Of a DNA stretch of 49,107 nucleotides, positions 36,993 through 46,720 are shown one piece after another. Source of the stretch: Chitinispirillia bacterium (GTDB taxonomy: Bacteria > Fibrobacterota > Chitinivibrionia > Chitinivibrionales > Chitinispirillaceae); assembly GCA_009784115.1 (NCBI GenBank), contig WRCH01000009.1:1-49107 (forward strand), in the 5' to 3' direction. Within the stretch, counting starts at the first letter, position 1. Every line of letters starts with the position of its first letter. Made by a program: the position numbers and the translations under genes. Below the pieces are notes generated by a model, which saw nothing but the letters and a program-made list of their open reading frames with translations, was not told where the DNA came from and made no database searches.

Positions 36993-37229
36993 TTACATCG
37001 CAAGTTTATCTTCGAGCGTGTTGCCTACTTTTTGCCAAAGCTCAGTGGTACGGATCGCCTCACCTTTTCTAAGGGCGAACCTTTCGCGGCAGCGCTCAAT
37101 CTCTTCATCTATCTGCTCTCTGCTTAAACTGTATTTTTCTTCAAAATAATCGTAGAGCTCCTCGCGGGATTCCCATTTGAAATCTGTTGTTCGATTTACA
37201 CGCAGTCTGTCCATTTTCTCTTCTGACAT
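36993..37229 (-). CDS. hypothetical protein
   Basis: 78-aa ORF MSEEKMDRLRVNRTTDFKWESREELYDYFEEKYSLSREQIDEEIERCRERF..., coding-like composition. Confidence 0.65.
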   Translation of the reverse strand: MSEEKMDRLRVNRTTDFKWESREELYDYFEEKYSLSREQIDEEIERCRERFALRKGEAIRTTELWQKVGNTLEDKLAM

Positions 37230-37283
37230 TTTTCTGAATCCTATCTTATATTTTATGATACTGATAAATTATATACTGAACCA

Positions 37284-37355
37284 CGTCATAAATTGACACC
37301 GCACCGCACGCAGGGCCGGCTCTGCTGCTTAGCGGTACAGTGTCAATTTATGACG
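37284..37355. repeat. palindromic repeat family P1, copy 4 (overlaps ispE stop codon)
   Basis: CGTCATAAATTGACACCGCACCGC and reverse complement of right arm CGTCATAAATTGACACTGTACCGC; flank TATACTGAACCACG. Confidence 0.92.
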
Positions 37356-38208
37356 ATAATAACGTTTCTGTTATTAACGTACGATAATCAAGAGAACTTG
37401 CAACCTTTTTAGCATGATCAGAATCTAACGCAATACCGTACATTGTTGACCCCGAACCGCTCATCCCCGCCGCAAGACAACCCGCTTTAAGCAAATCCGC
37501 GCGAATCTCTTCTAACTTTGGAAACCGCTTAAATACGGATATCTCAAAATCATTATGCACAAAGTGCGCCGTACCTTCAAAACTGCCCTGTTCAAGAGCG
37601 CTTTTGAGATGATCTGTTATTAAAATACTTTTTCCAACACCGCTGTAGTCAAGAGAAGCGTACGCATCTTTTGTACTCACTCCAAAATCGGGGAGTACCA
37701 ATACAAAACATATTTTTAAATTTGTGTTTATAGATTCAAGCACACCGGTAGTCTCGCTGTCAAACGCGGTTTTTCCGGTGAAGAAAAACGGCACATCCAT
37801 TCCAAGCTGCCGGCCAAGAGCGCAAAATTGCTCGTGTGTAAAATTGAGTTCCCAAAGCTCATCGAGGATGGTAAGCATAGCAGCAGCGTTTGCCGACCCG
37901 CCGGCCATACCTCCCATTACAGGGATCTTTTTTTCAATAATAATTTTAAGCGGCTGATCAATATCAAATTGCTTTCTGACAAGTTCACATGCCTTGAGAC
38001 ATATATTGCTATTGTCAAGAGGAACAAGAGGGTTATCGCACTCTATCAAGTCATGGCGGTAAGGCTCCGCGTGGAGCGTATCGGCCAAAGCTACCTGATG
38101 CTTGATAATCCCCAATTCATGATACCCTTGCATCGGTCCGTCTTCAAGACGGCGGACGATATCAAGGGCGAGAGTTAAGCGGGTGGGAGAGGTTTTTGTA
38201 ATCATCAT
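37348..38208 (-). CDS. ispE: 4-diphosphocytidyl-2-C-methyl-D-erythritol kinase
   Basis: GHMP kinase motifs KKIPVMGGMAGGSANAAAML and AAGMSGSGSTMYGI. Confidence 0.93.
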   Translation of the reverse strand: MMITKTSPTRLTLALDIVRRLEDGPMQGYHELGIIKHQVALADTLHAEPYRHDLIECDNPLVPLDNSNICLKACELVRKQFDIDQPLKIIIEKKIPVMGGMAGGSANAAAMLTILDELWELNFTHEQFCALGRQLGMDVPFFFTGKTAFDSETTGVLESINTNLKICFVLVLPDFGVSTKDAYASLDYSGVGKSILITDHLKSALEQGSFEGTAHFVHNDFEISVFKRFPKLEEIRADLLKAGCLAAGMSGSGSTMYGIALDSDHAKKVASSLDYRTLITETLLSS

Positions 38209-38768
38209 TCAGCCAAGAAAACATCCGCCGCAGTGATTTGACAATCGGGCAATACACTAACCTGTACGGTATCTGTATCACCATATGTTTTTCCGATATA
38301 ATCGCCGTTGTCAAGTATATTAACAGTTATTGTCCTTGAAGCCGGATCAACTATCCAATACTCCCGTACCCCTGCCGTTTTGTAAAGATTATATTTTGTC
38401 CAGCGGTCGTGGCGCGTAGTGGAGGGGGAGATAATTTCAATGATGAAATCGGGTGCACCTATGCCTCCTTTTTCATCTATTTTTGAATTATCACATATTA
38501 CCGCTAAATCAGGCTGAACAACAGTATCATCTCCGTCGTCAGCATTCAGGCGAACATCAAAGGGAGCGGGAAAAAGTCTGCAGGGTTTACCTTTTAGAAA
38601 CGTACCGAGTTGCAATATAAGTTCCGTAAGTATCCCCTGATGAAGCGGCGACGGCGCCGACTGCATTTCAAACGCTACTCCATTGATAAGCTCCCAGCGC
38701 TTGCCATCTTCCCATGTACAGTAATCAGCATAAGTGTAAAGTTCATCTTTTCTTTGCGGTAATGACAT
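38205..38768 (-). CDS. Uma2 family endonuclease (DUF820-like)
   Basis: MSLPQRKDELYTYADYCTWEDGKRWELINGVAFEMQSAPSPLHQGI...VQPDLAVICDNSKIDEKGGIGAPDFIIEIISPST; start at 38768 preceded by aaaggag. Confidence 0.93.
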   Translation of the reverse strand: MSLPQRKDELYTYADYCTWEDGKRWELINGVAFEMQSAPSPLHQGILTELILQLGTFLKGKPCRLFPAPFDVRLNADDGDDTVVQPDLAVICDNSKIDEKGGIGAPDFIIEIISPSTTRHDRWTKYNLYKTAGVREYWIVDPASRTITVNILDNGDYIGKTYGDTDTVQVSVLPDCQITAADVFLAE

Positions 38769-38897
38769 GGTTTTCTCCTTTTCGATAACGATCATACATA
38801 CATAAATATAATACATTGAAGCAACCAATAATCCAGCAATCACGGCATATTATTTGCACAAATAAATAATATAAAATGTTAAAGAGGAGCTGTAAAA

Positions 38898-39338
38898 ATG
38901 AATAAACAAGATTTTCTGACGATGACGCGTCATTTAGTTGATGAATCACACGCGGCGGTTCTCGCCTCTACAGACAAAGACGGGCACCCGCATATCCGCT
39001 GGGTGGTGCCGGGATTTTTGGGAAATCATGAAGGGGCGATTTACACAGTGAGTGTGGCGACTTATCCCAAAGTTGATCAGTTTCTTAATAATCCCAACGC
39101 GGAGATGATGCTGCAAACTCCGGGGTTAACAAAGATTGTAAACCTGCGCGGCATCATTAATGTTCTTGACAATCCAACAATCAAATCCGAAGTTTTGGAG
39201 TGTTTGGGTGAGCGGCTTCACGCTTTTTGGAGAACCACAAAGCCGGAGGGTGATCTTGTTGTTTTGGAATTTGTACTTAAGGAAGCAACTTACTATGTAC
39301 CAATGAACAATAACCGTCTTACGGTTTTTTTAGGATAA
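38898..39338 (+). CDS. pyridoxamine 5'-phosphate oxidase-like FMN-binding protein
   Basis: AAVLASTDKDGHPHIRWVVPGFL...YTVSVATYPKVDQFLNNPNAEMML. Confidence 0.85.
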   Translation: MNKQDFLTMTRHLVDESHAAVLASTDKDGHPHIRWVVPGFLGNHEGAIYTVSVATYPKVDQFLNNPNAEMMLQTPGLTKIVNLRGIINVLDNPTIKSEVLECLGERLHAFWRTTKPEGDLVVLEFVLKEATYYVPMNNNRLTVFLG

Positions 39339-39353
39339 TACAGGCAGGTAACA

Positions 39354-40370
39354 ATGAGCAATGAACAGCGCGCAGATTCCAAAGCAAATAATAATTCCGC
39401 AATGCAACGTGATCAATCAAAATCACTGCAACTCAGACTGCTTAAAAAAATGCTCCTTATCCGCCGCTTCGAAGAGGCAGCGGCGCGCATGTACGGTTTG
39501 CAGAAGATAGGTGGGTTCTGCCATCTTTACATAGGGCAGGAGGCGGCCGCTGTCGGCGTTATAGAAGCGCTTGATTTGAAGCGTGATTATGTGCTTACCG
39601 CCTATAGAGATCACGGAACCGCAATAGCGTGCGGAATGGAGAGCGGCCCTCTTATGGCAGAGCTTTACGGTAAGGAGAGCGGATGCTCTAAAGGCAAGGG
39701 CGGCTCTATGCACTTTTTTGATAAAAAGCGTCATTTTTTGGGAGGCAACGGAATTGTGGGCGCTCACATCCCCCTTGCCGGCGGAGTTGCAATGGCTGTG
39801 AAGTATAATAAAAGCGGCGGAGTGGTGATCTGTTTTTTTGGAGACGGCGCGATTCACCAAGGGTCTTTTCATGAGACTCTGAATATGGCCGCGATATGGA
39901 ATCTTCCTGTACTTTACATATGTGAAAATAATAGATACGGGATGGGAACGGATTTTCGCCGCGTAAGCAGTGTTACGGATTTTAAGGCTGTAGGGGGCGG
40001 ATACGGAATAGAGAGTAAAAGCGCAAACGGTATGGATGCTGCAGAGGTCTATAACACCACTTTGGAGATCACCGAAAAGATGCGCGCCAAGAATGCCCCC
40101 GCGTTTTTAGAACTGCAAACTTACCGTTACAAAGGACACTCGATGAGTGATCCGGGGCGTTACCGCAGCCGCGAAGAGCTTGATCACTATAAAGAGCAGG
40201 ATCCCATTACGCTTCTGCGCTTTACAATGGAGAAAAGCGGATTTGTTGACGAAGAGCAATTTAAAAAGATGGATTCAGAGGTTAAAAAAGAGGTAGAGAC
40301 AGCGATTAAATTTGCCGAAGAGAGCAGAGAGCCGCCTGTTAAAAGCTTATATGAGGATGTGCTGGCGTGA
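39354..40370 (+). CDS. pdhA: pyruvate dehydrogenase E1 component alpha subunit
   Basis: RFEEAAARMYGLQKIGGFCHLYIGQEAAAVG, GDGAIHQGSFHETLNMAAIWNLPVLYICENN (TPP motif). Confidence 0.94.
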   Translation: MSNEQRADSKANNNSAMQRDQSKSLQLRLLKKMLLIRRFEEAAARMYGLQKIGGFCHLYIGQEAAAVGVIEALDLKRDYVLTAYRDHGTAIACGMESGPLMAELYGKESGCSKGKGGSMHFFDKKRHFLGGNGIVGAHIPLAGGVAMAVKYNKSGGVVICFFGDGAIHQGSFHETLNMAAIWNLPVLYICENNRYGMGTDFRRVSSVTDFKAVGGGYGIESKSANGMDAAEVYNTTLEITEKMRAKNAPAFLELQTYRYKGHSMSDPGRYRSREELDHYKEQDPITLLRFTMEKSGFVDEEQFKKMDSEVKKEVETAIKFAEESREPPVKSLYEDVLA

Positions 40371-40456
40371 GATCTTGCGGGATATCGCGGTGGGTTTTAA
40401 CCTCTGGCTATGGGGGAGAGATAACGTTTGACAACAAGCAAGGATCATAATCCAAA

Positions 40457-41434
40457 ATGTCAACAATAACTTTTAGAGAAGCATTGCGGCAGGCGATTGA
40501 CGAAGAGATGGAGCGTGACTCTTCTGTCATAATTATGGGGGAAGAGGTTGCGGAGTATCATGGGGCTTATAAGGTAAGCCAGGGGCTTTTTGAAAAATAC
40601 GGATCAGCGAGGGTGATTGACACACCGATATCTGAGGAGGGGTTCACCGGAATTGGTATTGGGGCGGCGATGGCGGGGATGAGACCCATAGTTGAGTGGA
40701 TGACTTTTAATTTTTCTCTGCAAGCGCTTGATCAGGTTTATAATAACGCGGCGAAGATGCGTTATATGTCCGGCGGACAATTTAATATTCCCATAGTCTT
40801 TCGCGGCCCTAACGGGCCGGCAGAGTTTTTGGCGGCTCAGCACTCTCAGGCGCTTCAATCAATTTACTGCCACTGTCCGGGACTCAAGGTCATGGCTCCC
40901 TCAACTCCTTACGATGCCAAGGGGATGCTTAAAACAGCTATTCGCGATGATAATCCGGTTGTGTTCTTGGAGAGCGAACTTATGTATGGATGGAAAGGAG
41001 AGGTGCCGCAAAAGGAGTATGTTATTCCATTCGGGTCGGCCGATATAAAACGAAGCGGGAAAGATGTAACCATAATCACCTTTTCAAAACCTGTGAAAAT
41101 GGCTCTTGAAGCGGCTGATGCGCTTGTACAAATAGGAATAGAGGCAGAGGTTGTTGATCTGCGCAGTTTGCGTCCTCTTGACGAAGAGGCAATTTATAAC
41201 TCGGTGAAAAAAACTAACAGATGTGTTGTTGTGGATGAGGCGTGGCCTTACGCGAGCGTTGGAAGCCACGTTGGGTTTTTAGTATCAAGCGCGTGTTTTG
41301 ATTATCTTGACGCTCCTGTGCAGCTTGTGTCAGGTGAGGATGTTCCGATGCCCTATAATCACAATCTCGAACTTGCGGCGCAGCCGTCTGTGACAAAAAT
41401 TGTTGAGGCTGTGAGGAGTATTAAAAATGGCTGA
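40457..41434 (+). CDS. pdhB: pyruvate dehydrogenase E1 component beta subunit
   Basis: MGEEVAEYHGAYKVSQGLFEKYGSARVIDTPISEEGFTGIGIGAAMAGMRPIVEWMTFNF. Confidence 0.95.
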   Translation: MSTITFREALRQAIDEEMERDSSVIIMGEEVAEYHGAYKVSQGLFEKYGSARVIDTPISEEGFTGIGIGAAMAGMRPIVEWMTFNFSLQALDQVYNNAAKMRYMSGGQFNIPIVFRGPNGPAEFLAAQHSQALQSIYCHCPGLKVMAPSTPYDAKGMLKTAIRDDNPVVFLESELMYGWKGEVPQKEYVIPFGSADIKRSGKDVTIITFSKPVKMALEAADALVQIGIEAEVVDLRSLRPLDEEAIYNSVKKTNRCVVVDEAWPYASVGSHVGFLVSSACFDYLDAPVQLVSGEDVPMPYNHNLELAAQPSVTKIVEAVRSIKNG

Positions 41435-42590
41435 AAAAATATTGATGATCGCGCTTTCGCCTACAATGGAGGCGGGTGTTATTACAAAGTGGAATAAAAA
41501 AGTTGGTGATAAAGTATCAACGGGTGATCTGCTCTGTGAGGTTGAGACAGATAAAGCGGCTATGGATTACGAATCACAGATTGACGGCACTATTTTAAAG
41601 ATTTTGGTTCCCGACAAAACGCGCGTTAAAGTAGGTGATCCTATTGCCGTTATTGGGGAGGATGGAGAGGAATTCTCCGGTTTGTTAGATTTATCAACAG
41701 AAAAAAAGACAGCGCAATCATCCATACACAGTGAAAATCTGCCCGGCGGCGTTAAAGCATCTCCCTTAGCAAGAGAGACCGCGCGAAAACTTGGCGTGGA
41801 TTTACACTCTGTTGAGGGAAGCGGTCCGGGCGGCAGGATTGTTAAAGAGGATGTGGAACAGAACGCGGCGGCGATCAACAATAAAAAAACTACAGAAACC
41901 GGCGCAGTAACATTCACTGCTGAAAAACTAAGTGAAAAACGCAGGGTGACAGCCCGGCGTATGTCGCAATCCGCAGCAAATATTCCTCATTTCTATTTGT
42001 CAATACCGGTACGTATGGACTCTATTATCCATACCCGAAATTCACTTAACAAAAAGCGCGGTAAAAAAATCTCAATGAACGCATTTTTAATAAAATTCGT
42101 TACAGTTGCTCTCCGGCGTAATCCGCAAATAAACGCCTCATGGCAGGATGACAGTATAAAACAGTTTTCAAATATTGATATAGGGCTTGCCGTCGCGTTA
42201 TCTGACGGACTTATCACCCCTATTGTTAAAAACTGCGAAGCAAAAGGTATTTTACAAATTGATGATGAATTGAAAATTTTGATTGACAAAGCGAAATCAG
42301 GCAGGCTAACGCCCGAAGAATACACCGGAGCCACATTTACAATAAGTAATCTTGGCGCATGGGGAGTACGTTCCTTTACGGCTATCATAAACCCGCCTGC
42401 GTCTGCCATACTTGCAGTAGGTGAAATCTTCAAGGAACCGGTTGCTGATGAGGATGAAAAAATTGTTGTGCAATCAAGGATGATGCTTACTTTGTCAAGC
42501 GATCATCGTGTGATTGACGGGGCTATGGCCGCTGCGTTTGCCGCGGATTTGCGGGGTATTATGGAGAATCCGGCCGAGGCGTTGTTTTAA
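41427..42590 (+). CDS. pdhC: dihydrolipoamide acetyltransferase (E2), single lipoyl domain
   Basis: Lipoyl motif ETDKAAMDYES; E3-binding ASPLARETARKLGVDLHSVEGSGPGGRIVKEDV; catalytic LSSDHRVIDGAMAAAF. Confidence 0.94.
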   Translation: MAEKILMIALSPTMEAGVITKWNKKVGDKVSTGDLLCEVETDKAAMDYESQIDGTILKILVPDKTRVKVGDPIAVIGEDGEEFSGLLDLSTEKKTAQSSIHSENLPGGVKASPLARETARKLGVDLHSVEGSGPGGRIVKEDVEQNAAAINNKKTTETGAVTFTAEKLSEKRRVTARRMSQSAANIPHFYLSIPVRMDSIIHTRNSLNKKRGKKISMNAFLIKFVTVALRRNPQINASWQDDSIKQFSNIDIGLAVALSDGLITPIVKNCEAKGILQIDDELKILIDKAKSGRLTPEEYTGATFTISNLGAWGVRSFTAIINPPASAILAVGEIFKEPVADEDEKIVVQSRMMLTLSSDHRVIDGAMAAAFAADLRGIMENPAEALF

Positions 42591-42727
42591 ATACGCTTTT
42601 TTACCTACTTCTAATGGAAATGACGTATTTTTATTGCGGGAGTAATCTAATTCTCAGTAAAAAACAGTGTCTCCCTCAAAATGTGTTTTGTAAGGGTTTT
42701 TAAATTTTTTTTAAAAGAGGAGTTTGA

Positions 42728-43987
42728 GTGCTGGAGAGTACAATAGGATCAAATCTCGCAATTACAATTCTCTTTTTTGCCGGCGCCTTTGTTGTTATAG
42801 GTGATTTCGCGGCTACACTGTTCACTATCATTTATCAAAAAGTTATCTATCGCGGTATCCGGGTAAAGTTTGACGCCTCCTACGCTCCCATGTGCAGTAT
42901 TATTGTACCTTGTAAAGGTATTCCAAAAAATTTCGGGAACAACCTGCGCGGATTTCTGCAGCTCGATTATTCAAACTACGAAGTAATCTACGTCACAGAA
43001 AGCGGAAGCGATTCCGCTGTGCCTGAAATTCGCAAAATACTCTCCGAGGACAAACGCGCGAAATTTACGGTTGCGGGGCTCGCGTCAAAATGCGCTCAGA
43101 AAAATTATAATCTTCTTGCCGCTCTGCAAGAAGTATCCGGCTCTTCGGAGATATTTGTATTTGCAGATTCCGATATAAAGCCGGCAAAAGAGTGGCTGCG
43201 TGAAATTGTCCTCCCCCTGCAAAACAGCAAAATAACTGTGACCACCGGCTTTAGATGGCTTATATCTACCGCAGGATCGCTTGGAGAAATTTGCCATACT
43301 TACATTAATATTTTCATCTACACCTGTTTTTGCGCAGCCTGCTATTTTGGAGGCGTAGGTCTTTGGGGCGGCTCAATGGCTATACGCCGCAAAGATTTTG
43401 AAGACCTAAGCGTAGCTAAAAAGTGGGCGGGCGCCGCGGTTGACGATATGAGCTTATCGGCAGTGGTTTTCAAAGCCAAGCGCAAGGCGATGGTCGTACC
43501 CTCATGCGTGACAGTTACAGATGATCTGATAGAAACGGTATCCGGCGCGACGTCGTGGTTTGAAAGACAGATTATGTATTTAAAAGCGTATCAAAAAGGG
43601 TTGTGGCTTTTTACGCTTTTGTTAGTGCTCACTGCGAGTATACTTCTTTGTCTTTTGCCAATAGCCGCAATAGCCGCGCTTCTTATGAAAGACATTCATT
43701 TGTTTTGGACTCTTGGGGGCGGGGTTTCGCTGTTTTTTATCGCCGGACATACTATTGTAGCGCTGCTCTACCCGTTTTTGGGAAAGATGCCGTTTTTTGG
43801 ACGGTTTCTATTGTTACAGCCTTTTATGCGCATGACCCATGCCATAGCTTATCTAAAGACATGGTTAACAAATACAATTACGTGGGCAGGTATCAAATAT
43901 CAACTTGCACGAAACGGTGACGTGAAAAACCTTGAGCGTCCGCGGATAGAGGAAAAAGTCCCTGTTTCAGAAGTAGAAGGAATATAA
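42728..43987 (+). CDS. membrane glycosyltransferase family 2 (HpnI/ceramide glucosyltransferase-like)
   Basis: CSIIVPCKGIPKNFGNNLRGFLQLDYSNYEVIYVTES, FVFADSDIKPAKEWLREIV, VDDMSLS, C-terminal TM helices; upstream gaggag RBS. Confidence 0.88.
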   Translation: MLESTIGSNLAITILFFAGAFVVIGDFAATLFTIIYQKVIYRGIRVKFDASYAPMCSIIVPCKGIPKNFGNNLRGFLQLDYSNYEVIYVTESGSDSAVPEIRKILSEDKRAKFTVAGLASKCAQKNYNLLAALQEVSGSSEIFVFADSDIKPAKEWLREIVLPLQNSKITVTTGFRWLISTAGSLGEICHTYINIFIYTCFCAACYFGGVGLWGGSMAIRRKDFEDLSVAKKWAGAAVDDMSLSAVVFKAKRKAMVVPSCVTVTDDLIETVSGATSWFERQIMYLKAYQKGLWLFTLLLVLTASILLCLLPIAAIAALLMKDIHLFWTLGGGVSLFFIAGHTIVALLYPFLGKMPFFGRFLLLQPFMRMTHAIAYLKTWLTNTITWAGIKYQLARNGDVKNLERPRIEEKVPVSEVEGI

Positions 43988-43990
43988 ACG

Positions 43991-44641
43991 ATGTCTATGC
44001 GATGTGCCGTGTTCGCATCCGGCGGCGGAAGTAATTTTCAGGCTCTGCTTGACCGCAAGGCAAAAGGTGATTTGAGTGTTGAGTTTGTCTTGATGATAGG
44101 CAACAACAGTAAAGCCGCGGCTTTCGATCGCGCCCGCTCAAATAATATTCCATCCCTGCATATTGCGCCTTCTCATTTTCACAGTGAAGAGGAGTATGCG
44201 CAGGCGATGATAGCCGCATTGACAGAAGCGCAAACTGAATTCATAGTATTGGCCGGTTACATGAAAATGCTCCCTTCACGCATTGTAAAAGAGTACCGTA
44301 ATAAAATTATAAATATCCATCCCGGTCTTCTCCCGGCTTTTGGGGGTAAAGGGATGTATGGAATGAATGTTCATAAAGCGGTACTTGAATACGGTGCGAA
44401 AATTTCAGGCGTTACAGTGCATTTTGTTGATGAGGAGTATGATCACGGTCCTGTCATAATGCAAAAAGCGGTGGATGTTCTTGATGATGACGACGCGGAA
44501 GCGCTTGCTTCCCGCGTGCTTGAAGCGGAGCATGATACGTATTGGCGGGCGTTGGAGGATATTGCTTTGGGGCGGATTTGTGTTGATGGGCGGAGGGTGT
44601 CTGTGTCTGCCGGCGGTGTCGCCTCCTCCTCCCCGGGTTAA
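43991..44641 (+). CDS. purN: phosphoribosylglycinamide formyltransferase
   Basis: CAVFASGGGSNFQALLDRK, IINIHPGLLPAFGGKGMYG, GVTVHFVDEEYDHGPVIMQKAV. Confidence 0.95.
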   Translation: MSMRCAVFASGGGSNFQALLDRKAKGDLSVEFVLMIGNNSKAAAFDRARSNNIPSLHIAPSHFHSEEEYAQAMIAALTEAQTEFIVLAGYMKMLPSRIVKEYRNKIINIHPGLLPAFGGKGMYGMNVHKAVLEYGAKISGVTVHFVDEEYDHGPVIMQKAVDVLDDDDAEALASRVLEAEHDTYWRALEDIALGRICVDGRRVSVSAGGVASSSPG

Positions 44642-44681
44642 AACCCGGGGTTACCAAGCGTTGCACCCTTTCGGGATGCGG
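44631..44681. repeat. paired-hairpin repeat family P2, copy C (purN/rnhB junction, contains purN stop)
   Basis: ccccgggttaaaacccggggttaccaagcgttgcaccctttcgggatgcgg. Confidence 0.92.
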
Positions 44682-44686
44682 GATAA

Positions 44687-45337
44687 ATGGAAAAACAGGA
44701 ATTGGAAAAAACTAAAAGTTTATACGAATATGATATCACCGCTTCTGAAAATAACAGTATCAGAATCGCCGGAGTTGACGAGGTCGGACGAGGCCCCTTA
44801 GCCGGGCCTGTAGTAGCGGCAGCTGTGATTCTTGATTTGAGGTCGCCTATAGAGGGGATAAACGATTCTAAAAAGTTAAACGAAAAACGCCGGAATGAAC
44901 TGTACGAAAAAATAATGGCAAGCGGATGCGTTTACGGGGTGGGAATAGTAAGTCATGAAGAGATTGATAAGATAAATATTCTGCAAGCAACTTTTCTCGC
45001 GATGAGATCGGCGCTTGAGAAACTTGAAAGGCTTTACGATATTATGCTGGTTGATGGAAATCAATTCATCGCCGGGATAGATAAGAAGTTACAGCGGACG
45101 GTAGTAAGCGGAGACGGCGTGAGCGCAAACATTGCCGCGGCATCAATAATAGCAAAGGTTACCCGCGACCGTATTATGGATGAACTGCATGGAGAGTATC
45201 CAATGTATGATTTTAAAGATAACAAGGGTTACGGAACAAAAAAGCACATGGCGGCGATTAAAGACAATGGCTTGAGCCCGATTCACCGCAAAAGCTTTTG
45301 CAGTAAATGTGTGATACAAACAGATCTCTTTTCGTAA
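44687..45337 (+). CDS. rnhB: ribonuclease HII
   Basis: IAGVDEVGRGPLAGPVVAAAVIL, NDSKKLNEKRR, IAAASIIAKVTRDRIM. Confidence 0.95.
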   Translation: MEKQELEKTKSLYEYDITASENNSIRIAGVDEVGRGPLAGPVVAAAVILDLRSPIEGINDSKKLNEKRRNELYEKIMASGCVYGVGIVSHEEIDKINILQATFLAMRSALEKLERLYDIMLVDGNQFIAGIDKKLQRTVVSGDGVSANIAAASIIAKVTRDRIMDELHGEYPMYDFKDNKGYGTKKHMAAIKDNGLSPIHRKSFCSKCVIQTDLFS

Positions 45338-45401
45338 CGGAGATCATTGGTGCAATGCAATACAAACGGATCTTTTTTCATAAACAGGAGCGTGACTAAA
45401 A

Positions 45402-46715
45402 ATGGCAGATGTAAAGGCGTTTAAGGGATTTAGATTTGCAATTAACAAACCGGAAGAACTTGGCAGGCACTGCGCTCCGCCTTACGACATGATTGATGAC
45501 GCGATGGTTGAAACGCTTTACGCTAAAGATGAACTCAATGTCGTGAGAATCACCCAGAACAGACGCGCTGCATCAGACAGCGCGAATAAAGACCGCCACT
45601 TAAGAGCGGCAGTTTTTTTTAAGGAGTGGATTGATAAGGGAATTATCGTTCAGGATGACAGCGATTCTGTTTATATTTACAGACAGCAATTTACAACAGA
45701 ACAAAACGGCAAAACTGTCTCGCATGAACGTACGGGTATATGCGTACTTGTTAAGTTAGTTGCTTTTGAAGATCAGATCGTGTTTCCTCACGAGTACACT
45801 CTCTCAGGCCCCAAGCAGGATCGCTACGAGCTCATGGAGACTACAAAGTCTAACACCGGGCAGATTTTTGGTCTTGCCACAGATGATGACGGCAAATTCT
45901 ATACAATGATCCGCAAGATCATGGAGAGCGCCGCTCTTGCCGGAACATTTACAGATGAGAACAACGTCATCCATACCCTGTACCGCTGTACGGATGATAC
46001 TTTTATCTCAGAAACAACATTTTTGATGAAGACACGAAATATCCTTATCGCAGACGGTCATCACAGATATGAAACGGCGCTTAGATTCTACAGAGATCAA
46101 AAAAGCGAAGACTTCTCACATGTGATGATGACGCTTGTCTCTATGGCGGACCCGGGTCTTGTGATCCGTCCGTTTCACCGCTTGGTACGAAAGAGCGATA
46201 TGGGCAAATCGGTGACAGATATGAAAAGCGAGCTTTCCAACTATTTTGATCTCGAACCGTTAGGAGTTGTATCCGCGGATACGATAAGCGCCGCTCTTGC
46301 TGAAAAACCTGAAATAGAAATTGTATTTTGGGACAGTGTTAATGGTGATCTGACCGGCTTACGCCTTAACGCAGGCGGGGAAAACTTTTTGAAAAACACC
46401 ATGCCGCAGCAATCCGATAACTGGAAGCACTTGGACGTATCCAAAATAAACGCCATAATCATAAACGGTATTTTACAGCTTCCCTTAGACGGGCATGTAC
46501 TTCACGACATTGTAAACTATGTCAACGATGTAAGTTCAGGCGCCGTACAGCTCACAAAACACGCGGGCGATTTTTACGGCGGCTTTTTTATTAGGCCGAT
46601 GTCAATATCTGTAGTTAACGAAACGGTAAAGGGCGGAGAGCGGATGCCTCAAAAATCCACCAACTTTTTTCCTAAACTTTATTCGGGGCTTGTTTTTAAC
46701 AGGATGCAAAAATAG
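45402..46715 (+). CDS. DUF1015 family protein
   Basis: VKAFKGFRFAINKPEELGRHCAPPYDMIDD...YIYRQQF...RNILIADGHHRYETALRFY. Confidence 0.92.
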   Translation: MADVKAFKGFRFAINKPEELGRHCAPPYDMIDDAMVETLYAKDELNVVRITQNRRAASDSANKDRHLRAAVFFKEWIDKGIIVQDDSDSVYIYRQQFTTEQNGKTVSHERTGICVLVKLVAFEDQIVFPHEYTLSGPKQDRYELMETTKSNTGQIFGLATDDDGKFYTMIRKIMESAALAGTFTDENNVIHTLYRCTDDTFISETTFLMKTRNILIADGHHRYETALRFYRDQKSEDFSHVMMTLVSMADPGLVIRPFHRLVRKSDMGKSVTDMKSELSNYFDLEPLGVVSADTISAALAEKPEIEIVFWDSVNGDLTGLRLNAGGENFLKNTMPQQSDNWKHLDVSKINAIIINGILQLPLDGHVLHDIVNYVNDVSSGAVQLTKHAGDFYGGFFIRPMSISVVNETVKGGERMPQKSTNFFPKLYSGLVFNRMQK

Positions 46716-46720
46716 TTTTA

